This document shows positions 57,538-64,000 of a stretch of 64,000 bases of DNA, piece after piece. Within the stretch, counting starts at the first letter, position 1; every line of letters starts with the position of its first letter. This DNA comes from an uncultured Verrucomicrobiae bacterium (GTDB taxonomy: Bacteria; Verrucomicrobiota; Verrucomicrobiia; Limisphaerales; AAA164-E04): the NCBI GenBank assembly GCA_951813855.1, contig OX638380.1, positions 574,876-638,875 of the forward strand, written 5' to 3'. The notes under the pieces were generated by a model. The model saw only the letters and a list, made by a program, of their open reading frames with translations. It was not told the DNA's origin and made no database searches. Made by a program: the position numbers and the translations under genes.

Positions 57538-60336
57538 CTACCATTCGATTCTTTGGACCAACGACGCCGTCCCGTTCGCAAACCGAACGGGAACGAGCAA
57601 CTGCAATTCGCCGTTGCTCCGGCGCAAAAACGGCTCGGGTACGGGTACGCCGCCGAGAGTCATCCGAACCTTGGAGTCGACTCGGTAACCGCCCTCCGGA
57701 TGTTCGGCGATCTCGGCCCCTTGAGCCGCTAGAAAATAATAATTCCCGTCAGGTTCGCCCTCCAGGCGCAGAGACCGTTTCAAGACCGCTCCGCCGGGCA
57801 ACAGCGCCGGTTCGGGTTTTTCGATGATCCTGACGCCGCCGAGCCGATACCGGAAATCCGGTCGTTTCTGCCGGTCCAAACGATACCCCTCGAACTTTCC
57901 GCCGATATTGCGGCTGATCTTCACGACGGCCGGCCACGTCGACTGAGGCGTAGCGAGCTGGGCGATCGCCGGGCCCGGAGGCAAATCGATCACGTCTTCG
58001 CTCAAAGGCCCCAGAAAGCGATCGGTGCGGCCGCTTTCCACTCCGGAATGATCGAAAAAACGGCCGCGCCACACCTTGGCCAGCCGGACGACGTTCGCGT
58101 CGAAAGCGACGTTCAGCCTTTCCGGGAAACCCACCAAAATCGCCCTCGGCCCCACATCCTGCATGAACGTGCGGTGCACGATCGGCGCTTGCACCGGAAC
58201 CAATTCCATCCGCGCTCCTCCGCTCAAGACTATACCCTCAGGCAACGGCAACGATTGTTTCAACGACAAATAAGTCCAGATCGACTCGATCTGCCGATGG
58301 GAATCGCCCCCCTGAATGTCGGTGAACAGCGACCGGTCGCTGGCCCAGAATCGCGGCATCCGGGTGCCGGGAATGAATTTGGCGGGATTATAGAGAAACG
58401 CCTTGAACCAGTCGGGATTGAGCCGGTCGAAGGACATGGCGATATCGATGCCGGGAATGGCCAGGGCTTTCTGGCCGGCGATGCCGTGGCAAGTGATGCA
58501 GGCAAACCCCTTGTTGATCCCGACCAGTTGACGGCCGACCGCCACATCCGATTCCTCGAAAGGAACATCCCCTCCCCCGGTGAAATCGTCGGCTTCCCCG
58601 ACCTGGCGAACGAAATCGGCGAGCTCGGCTTTGCCGAATTGCGGCATGCGCGTCTTCATGTAGTCCCGGACATGGAGTTCCCGCGTAGCCAGAATGCTTT
58701 CGAGGGCGCTGGGCTTCAGCTTGAACCCGACTTGGTCCAAGGCGGGAGGTATCTTGCCTTCCTCGCCCAAATCAATTTCGCCGTGAGAAGCGAAAAACCG
58801 AGCGGCCAAATCCACGGTCGGGCCGCCGATATTTTCCCGGCGATGACAAGCGTAACAATTAAACGAAGCCATCGTTTGGCGAACCGAATCGGCGGCCGCC
58901 GGTTCGGTCAGATTTTCCAGCGAGGATGCGATCCAGAGCATTTGCTCTTCGCCGAGGCGATAATCCGGATAATCCGGCCGAGCCTCCCCGCTCAAACAGC
59001 CTTCGCCGCTATTCGGATTCAATTGATCCAAAGCCGGAGCGTTCCGTGCGGACGACACGCCGGGCAACTGATGACAGGAAGCGCAGCCCAATTCACGGAA
59101 CCGGGTTTTCCCCGCCGCCGCCCGAGTCGCATTCACCGCGAAATCTTCCTGCCCGATCGGGAACATGGGCAAGCCTCCGGAACGGCTGAACATATGATTG
59201 GGGATCGGCTCGAGCCGGCCGTCCCCCCTTCCGGCGTCCCACGCGATGTTCAACCCCGAAGGACCGCCCGCGTTGAAATAGAATAACTCGAAGGAATGAA
59301 CGCCCGCTTTCAACGCATGTTTCCCCCGGACCACGCGCATCCCGTGAGTGCCGCCGTTATCGACTACCAACTCGTCGGCGAGATACATCCAAGAACCGTC
59401 ATCGGAATTGGTGGCGAACTCGTACTCGCCGTCTTCGGCTATCGTGATTTCGCCCTGAAACCGCAGCCCGAACTGATTTGGCCGGCGATTGAACGGCAGA
59501 TTAAACGACACGTTGTCGGCGGTCCCCTTCTGAACGGGTTCGGCCGAATTGAAATCGGTCAGTTGGGAAACGGAATCGAACTCGAAATACTCGACGTGCA
59601 ACCCGGCGATCGAAACAGGGGCGGCCGCTCGGGAACGGGGCGATTCCAATTGCTTGCGCAGCAAATAAACGCTGACGGCCCGGGCTTCTTCCGGTTCGAG
59701 CCATAACGAAGGCATGCGCCCTGCGGCACGAATATCGTGAGGGTTCAGGAGAAATTGGGATAGCGCATCGATCGTCGTTTTGGCGGCCAAATCTCCGAGG
59801 GGAGTAAACCCGGGACCGAGTTCCTCTTCGTTGGAACCGTGACAAGCGACGCAACCGATCGACTCGTAGAGTTCCTTGCCCCGGGCCAGTTCGCCTGGCG
59901 AGCCGCCCGAACGAGACGCGGGAAGCGGCCCGCCCATCGATACCAGAAAATGCGTCAAATCCTCTACGGCCTGGCTCTTGGACCCGGGGGGTAGCAAACC
60001 GAGCAAATCCGGCATCAACGTCCCCGGTTTGACGCCGTGAGGGTCGGACAGGTACCGACTGAGATATTGCGGCGACACTCGAGCCCCGACCTGACTCAAA
60101 TCAGGCGCCGGAGCATTCCGGTAGCGAGAAGACTCGGTGTGATGACAACGAACGCAGGCCAGTTCTCCGATCAGAACCTCTCCCAAAATTTCGGGAGCCG
60201 CCTGACCTTCCGTAGCCAATCGTTCCACCCCGGGAACCACCGGCGATCCCAGAAGAATGACGGAGCTACAGCAGGTCAGAAGAATCCCCCAAACCCAGCA
60301 TCCAGTGCCGGAAGCGTCAACTCTTGGCATAGGCAA
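57538..60336 (-). CDS. Pentaheme cytochrome c with inserted PA14 domain
   Basis: A 932-residue exported protein. A hydrophobic signal segment is at 14-35. Five heme-binding CxxCH motifs are visible: CVRCH (61-65), CVACH (162-166), CASCH (418-422), CYACH (494-498) and CITCH (613-617). Between the second and third hemes is a PA14-like carbohydrate-binding domain (about 245-385: GLHVEYFEFDS, FNRRPNQFGLRFQGEI, DDGSWMYLADELVVDNGGTH). The C-terminal 250 residues are beta-rich and heme-free. The build is typical of the secreted cytochromes of Planctomycetes and Verrucomicrobia. It forms a unit with the propeller gene downstream. Confidence 0.88.
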   Translation of the reverse strand: MPMPRVDASGTGCWVWGILLTCCSSVILLGSPVVPGVERLATEGQAAPEILGEVLIGELACVRCHHTESSRYRNAPAPDLSQVGARVSPQYLSRYLSDPHGVKPGTLMPDLLGLLPPGSKSQAVEDLTHFLVSMGGPLPASRSGGSPGELARGKELYESIGCVACHGSNEEELGPGFTPLGDLAAKTTIDALSQFLLNPHDIRAAGRMPSLWLEPEEARAVSVYLLRKQLESPRSRAAAPVSIAGLHVEYFEFDSVSQLTDFNSAEPVQKGTADNVSFNLPFNRRPNQFGLRFQGEITIAEDGEYEFATNSDDGSWMYLADELVVDNGGTHGMRVVRGKHALKAGVHSFELFYFNAGGPSGLNIAWDAGRGDGRLEPIPNHMFSRSGGLPMFPIGQEDFAVNATRAAAGKTRFRELGCASCHQLPGVSSARNAPALDQLNPNSGEGCLSGEARPDYPDYRLGEEQMLWIASSLENLTEPAAADSVRQTMASFNCYACHRRENIGGPTVDLAARFFASHGEIDLGEEGKIPPALDQVGFKLKPSALESILATRELHVRDYMKTRMPQFGKAELADFVRQVGEADDFTGGGDVPFEESDVAVGRQLVGINKGFACITCHGIAGQKALAIPGIDIAMSFDRLNPDWFKAFLYNPAKFIPGTRMPRFWASDRSLFTDIQGGDSHRQIESIWTYLSLKQSLPLPEGIVLSGGARMELVPVQAPIVHRTFMQDVGPRAILVGFPERLNVAFDANVVRLAKVWRGRFFDHSGVESGRTDRFLGPLSEDVIDLPPGPAIAQLATPQSTWPAVVKISRNIGGKFEGYRLDRQKRPDFRYRLGGVRIIEKPEPALLPGGAVLKRSLRLEGEPDGNYYFLAAQGAEIAEHPEGGYRVDSKVRMTLGGVPVPEPFLRRSNGELQLLVPVRFANGTASLVQRIEW

Positions 60337-60648
60337 AGACTGTCAGAAAACAACGGAGTCTGTCAACCAGGCTTCCTCCCACCCCGCTACTTTTTCAAGG
60401 GCCGAATCGTGCCGGGATCGTCAATCGAAGCCGACCGCGAGACGAACGAACCGAAAAACCGCCTCCCGGGGCAAGCCGACCTCCCCCTCCCGATTCGAAT
60501 TTGGCGCTTCGACCGGCACATCGTTCCTCCGACAATCGCCTTCCCCTAACGGTACCGCCACAAATGGGAAACAGCCATCCGAAGGTACGGAGCGGCTCGA
60601 AATCACAAAACGATCGAGAGGCGACCTAGACTCGCGAAAAAACAACCG

Positions 60649-61095
60649 TTATCGATTAGGCCATGCTTCCCGGGCGCGAGAACGGGCGTCCCGATCGAGC
60701 CGCTCGGCAAGGTCTTCGTTATTGAATCGTTCTTTACGCAACCGTTCCGACTGAAGACTACGTTGCCGATTGGCTGCCTTCTGGGCTTGGTCCCGTTCGA
60801 AGGCTTGACGTTCCTGCTCGATTGCTCGCAACTCACTGGCCGTTGCCCCGGTGGGGCGGCTCTTATAACTCGCGACCTTGCGATTTACGGAGCCGAGTTC
60901 ACTACGCAACGCCGCAACCTCCTCCTGGAGCGCTTTCAACCGAGCCGTGGCGTCACCCGTAGCGTTGCTCTGGCCCACCGGGCTTGCGGGGCCGGGGTTC
61001 GAATTATCCGGAACCAAGGCCATCAATCCGAGAATTGCGACGATGCCGTAGAGAATAACGAAATGGACGTTCGGAGGAATGGAGGATTGACTCAT
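60649..61095 (-). CDS. Small coiled-coil membrane protein
   Basis: A 148-residue protein with one N-terminal TM segment (about 10-29, VHFVILYGIVAILGLMALV), a short Pro- and Ser-rich linker, and then a highly charged helical region with heptad pattern (LKALQEEVAALRSELGSVNR, IEQERQAFERDQAQKAANRQ). The C-terminus is Arg-rich. No family recognised. It stands alone; the cytochrome gene starts 313 bases downstream. Confidence 0.7.
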   Translation of the reverse strand: MSQSSIPPNVHFVILYGIVAILGLMALVPDNSNPGPASPVGQSNATGDATARLKALQEEVAALRSELGSVNRKVASYKSRPTGATASELRAIEQERQAFERDQAQKAANRQRSLQSERLRKERFNNEDLAERLDRDARSRAREAWPNR

Positions 61096-61922
61096 GATAG
61101 GCGCTTTGGGGTTAACTGATCAGGCGGAACGCTGTCGGCATGAGAACGATTGCACCGATCGCCGACGAAAGCGCGCGGCCGAAACGACGAAACGGGCATT
61201 TCCCTGATCCCGAAGCCGTTCATTCGCCAACCGCTCGACAACTTCCCTATCGTCTTGTCCTGTTTGGTTACCCTGTAGGTCAAACGGCTATTGAAGTCAA
61301 GAACTCGTCCGCGACTTTCCGGCTCCATCCTCGGATCCCGTGATCGGAAACGGTCGGGAAATCGGCAGCATGGCCGGCACCGTAATACGACTCCCCTTCG
61401 TCAAACCGGCTCCCGCTCCAGAACGGGATTTCAAGTCTCGAAGGTTACCAATCGGCCGAATGGTTATCGAAGGCTCCAATCCGTCACGCCGGAACCCGTC
61501 GGCACCCAAAGATCATCGACATCCTTCCGGGAGCCGGTGGGACCGGCCGGCCGATTAGCCGTAGGGAATACCGAAACGATTAATCAGACCCGCAGCCTAC
61601 CCGGGCAAAATCGATTCCATGGCTTCGAAAGCACGCCCCGGCTGGGACTCTCAGGATCAAGGGTGCGGCACATAGGCCGGTTCGATTTAAACCCCTCCAT
61701 CACTCGATTTCGCACCCTTGGTTCATCCCAACACATCCGAACGACCCGAGAGGCGAACGTCCTGAACTCCCCTACTCGTCGAGCGCCGTTATCCCGGTCG
61801 AAGCCGTTTCCACCCCGAACGATGAGGCGGTTCCCGCCCGGTTTCGGCCTAGTCCGCCGGGCAACAGCGGTAAATGATTCATTGAACGATCCGGATCAAT
61901 GGCTTAGCTTCGAGTTCTCGCT
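61096..61922. other. Intergenic region without recognised gene
   Basis: About 830 bases. The longest frame (61291-61926) encodes an Arg-, Ser- and Pro-rich product with no structure and looks spurious. I checked for tRNA-like features because one minus-strand reading resembles translated tRNA, but no T-arm fits. Probably the upstream region of the TPR gene. Confidence 0.5.
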
Positions 61923-62849
61923 ATGACCGTTTCCGCTCCGTCCCCCGGCTCCCGTCGTCATCGCCTCCTGGCGGCATTGTTGGCCGCCGTCTTGCTGCCG
62001 CTGTCGTCTGCCGCCCTCGGTCAGGAAACCGAATCGGATCGACTCTACCGACTTGCCATCGCCGCCTTCGATTCCGGAGACATGGAATCTGCCTCGCGCT
62101 TGATCGACCAGGCCGTCATTGAAAAACCGAAAGATTCGAAACTCCTGCTAACCCGCGGTTACATCCGCCAATTTCAACATCAACACCAGCAAGCGGTCGC
62201 CGATTTCTCCCAGGTTATCGAACTCGATCCCAATGCCGAGGATGCGTTGCAACGGAGAGGCGAAGAATACTTCAAGCTCGCGGAATTCGATAAATCAGTG
62301 GCCGATTTCGAACGCGTCATCGAATTGCAACCCCAGCGCAAACCCTATCACTGGCAACTAGGCATCTCCTATTACTACGCGAAACGATTCCAGAAAGGCA
62401 CGGACTTGTTCGAGCTCCATCGAAAGGTCAATTCCAACGACGTGGAGAATTCCGTCTGGCATTTCCTGTGTGCCGCCCAAGTTCGAGGAATCGAGGAAGC
62501 CCAGAAGGGATTGATCCCCGTGACTCGCGACCCGCGGTTACCGATGATGGCGATCTGGTCGCTGTTTTCGGGAGACGGCACCGAAAAGGAAGTTTGGGGA
62601 AAAGCCAACCAATCCCAACCCAGCGAACGAGCCGAATCCCGTAGCGTATTCTACGCCCAGCTTTATCTGGGCTTGTATTGGGACGCACTGGGCGACACCG
62701 GCAAATCGATCGAGTTCCTGAAAAAGGCTGCGAAAGATTATCGGGATCACGGCTACATGGGACAAGTAGCTCGCATCCATTACCGACAATTGAAGCAACA
62801 GAGTACGACCGAGGAAGCGAAGGTCGGCGATGCCTCCTCCGGAAAATGA
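61923..62849 (+). CDS. Secreted TPR-repeat protein
   Basis: A 308-residue protein with an N-terminal signal peptide (LLAALLAAVLLPLSSAALGQ). TPR units run from about 38 to 175: YRLAIAAFDSGDMESASRLI, AVADFSQVIELDPNAEDALQ, SVADFERVIELQPQRKPYHW. A last one is near the C-terminus (YLGLYWDALGDTGKSIEFLK). The build resembles NlpI-like adaptor lipoproteins, but no lipobox is seen. Its stop overlaps the xylulokinase start (ATGA, 62846-62849), so the two genes are coupled in translation. Confidence 0.88.
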   Translation: MTVSAPSPGSRRHRLLAALLAAVLLPLSSAALGQETESDRLYRLAIAAFDSGDMESASRLIDQAVIEKPKDSKLLLTRGYIRQFQHQHQQAVADFSQVIELDPNAEDALQRRGEEYFKLAEFDKSVADFERVIELQPQRKPYHWQLGISYYYAKRFQKGTDLFELHRKVNSNDVENSVWHFLCAAQVRGIEEAQKGLIPVTRDPRLPMMAIWSLFSGDGTEKEVWGKANQSQPSERAESRSVFYAQLYLGLYWDALGDTGKSIEFLKKAAKDYRDHGYMGQVARIHYRQLKQQSTTEEAKVGDASSGK

Positions 62850-64000
62850 GAACTTTGGTCCTCGGCATAGACAGCGGCACGCAATCCACCAAAGCCGTGG
62901 TCGTCCAGGGCGCGACCGGACGCATTTTGGGCGAAGGAACGAAAGCCTACGGCTTGATCGAAGGACTTCCTCCCGGAGCCAAGGAACAACATCCAGTAAC
63001 GTGGATGGACGCTACGGTATTCGCCGTCCGTAAAGCCTTGAAAGAAGCCAAGGCCCGACCGGAAGAAGTTCAAGCGCTGGGCGTCAGCGGACAGCAACAC
63101 GGCTTGGTCGCTTTGGACAAAAAAGGCCGCGTGATTCGCCCGGCCAAACTTTGGAGCGATACGACGACCGAAGCGGAATGCCGGCTCCTCACCGAAAAAA
63201 TCGGCGGTCACAAAAAAGCGATCAAATCAGTCGGGAACGCGATCTTGCCGGGTTTTACCGCACCGAAGATTCTCTGGCTCAAACGGCACGAACCGCCGCA
63301 TTACCGCCGCTTGGCCACCGTCCTCCTCCCCCACGACTATCTGAATTACCGGTTGACCGGAAAATCGGTAATGGAATGCGGCGACGCCAGCGGCACGGCG
63401 CTGCTAAACGTACGAAAACGAAAATGGAGCGACCGCATGCTTTCGGCTATCGACGACGATTTAGCCGGGAAGTTGCCTCCTCTGATCGCCAGCGACGAAC
63501 CGGTAGGACTGTTGCAGGCCTCGGCCGCCGAAGCCTTGGGACTTACCCGAAACACCTTGGTCAGCGCCGGCGGCGGTGACAACATGATGGGAGCGATCGG
63601 AACCGGAAACACGCGTCAAGGAGTCATCACCGCCAGTTTCGGCACGAGCGGAACGATTTACGCCTGCGCTCAGTCGCCGGTCGTCGACCCCACCGGTGAA
63701 ATCGCCGCTTTTTGCGACTCCACCAATCGTTGGTTGCCGCTATTGTGCACCATGAACGTCACCACAGCGACTGGCATGGTCCGGGAGCATTATGACTGGA
63801 CGCACGAGCAGTTCGAAAAAGCCGCTCGCCTCGTCACCGCCGGAAGCGACGGATTAATCCTGCTCCCCTACCTGGAAGGCGAAAGAACCCCCAACGTCCC
63901 CGACGGAACCGGAGTCTGGTTGGGGTGCCGCCAATCGGCATCTAGTCCGGGGCATCACGCTCGGGCCGCCATCGAGGGAGTAACAATGGGGATGAATTAC
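62846..64000 (+). CDS. xylB: Xylulokinase (3' end outside window)
   Basis: An FGGY-family carbohydrate kinase, open from the ATG at 62846 to the right edge: 385 residues of an expected 490-500. The N-terminal ATPase core has LVLGIDSGTQSTKAVVV (residues 4-20). SGQQHGLVALD (81-91) matches the xylulokinase-type MHG region, and the catalytic Asp is D245 in LVSAGGGDNMMGAIG. SFGTSGTIYAC carries the phosphate-binding loop, and GLILLPYLEGERTPNVP is a strong xylulokinase signature. It phosphorylates xylulose for entry into the pentose phosphate pathway, which matches the transketolase gene at 51706. The last part is missing only because the window ends. Confidence 0.93.
   Translation, partial: MRTLVLGIDSGTQSTKAVVVQGATGRILGEGTKAYGLIEGLPPGAKEQHPVTWMDATVFAVRKALKEAKARPEEVQALGVSGQQHGLVALDKKGRVIRPAKLWSDTTTEAECRLLTEKIGGHKKAIKSVGNAILPGFTAPKILWLKRHEPPHYRRLATVLLPHDYLNYRLTGKSVMECGDASGTALLNVRKRKWSDRMLSAIDDDLAGKLPPLIASDEPVGLLQASAAEALGLTRNTLVSAGGGDNMMGAIGTGNTRQGVITASFGTSGTIYACAQSPVVDPTGEIAAFCDSTNRWLPLLCTMNVTTATGMVREHYDWTHEQFEKAARLVTAGSDGLILLPYLEGERTPNVPDGTGVWLGCRQSASSPGHHARAAIEGVTMGMNY

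Noticed and set aside
61400..61520. Possible tRNA
   Set aside because: A minus-strand reading resembles translated tRNA text, but the T-arm lacks GTTC-type sequence and the stems do not pair.
61291..61926. Plus-strand 211-residue frame
   Set aside because: Arg-, Ser- and Pro-rich with no hydrophobic core or domain; typical of a chance frame in GC-rich DNA.

Overview
The window looks like a chromosomal segment of a PVC-superphylum bacterium, most likely Verrucomicrobiota. The pointers are a dnaB-bamA-ompH block, Tat-exported DUF1501 and Gfo/Idh/MocA proteins next to formylglycine-type sulfatases, a PA14-containing multiheme cytochrome paired with a sugar-dehydrogenase-like propeller, and MoxR/DUF58/BatA/DUF4159 genes. 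No rRNA or tRNA gene and no CRISPR array was recognised. The lineage is an inference from gene content, not from a marker tree.

Layout. 1-1209: a secreted ankyrin-repeat protein running off the left edge. 1210-3840: a gene-poor, repeat-rich stretch with a decayed DUF3991/Toprim gene and an orphan AT-rich gene. 3860-9517: DUF1501, VOC, response regulator, sulfatase and oxidoreductase genes. 10151-21250: an insertion-sequence graveyard (IS30, IS1380, IS256, an unclassified large transposase, an IS66-type fragment) around a broken RCC1/Calx-beta gene and an intact potassium channel. 21415-24109: sulfatase and KDG-type sugar kinase. 24316-35436: a dense plus-strand housekeeping run: dnaB, bamA, ompH, a dynamin-like GTPase, then purS-purQ-purL-purF. 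35405-38385: BatA-like and DUF58 genes. 38386-47068: an AT-rich accessory island that separates DUF58 from MoxR. 47069-53754: MoxR, DUF4159, TPR/metallopeptidase and transketolase. 53755-64000: Nramp-like transporter, phosphodiesterase, propeller/cytochrome pair, a coiled-coil membrane protein, a TPR lipoprotein-like gene and the start of a xylulokinase.

The best-supported unusual observation is in the island. An IS66-type element (42219-44183) has perfect 18-bp terminal inverted repeats and an 8-bp target duplication. It sits inside one large gene. Removing the element and one duplicate joins the two flanking open frames exactly, giving a protein of about 800 residues. The C-terminal part of that protein is related to the orphan gene at 2612-3814, so two AT-rich loci in the window carry the same unrecognised family. 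A degenerate DUF3991/Toprim gene end lies next to each (2086-2578 and 40021-40200), and a third Toprim end is at 14959-15078. This suggests copies of one mobile or plasmid-derived module, now decayed by insertion sequences.

Working together: the sulfatases, Gfo/Idh/MocA oxidoreductase, KDG kinase and xylulokinase fit growth on sulfated plant or algal polysaccharides. The pur genes cover the FGAM synthetase complex plus the first committed step of purine synthesis. BamA and OmpH/Skp serve outer-membrane protein assembly. MoxR, DUF58, BatA and DUF4159 form the usual chaperone/von-Willebrand-type cluster, here split by the island.
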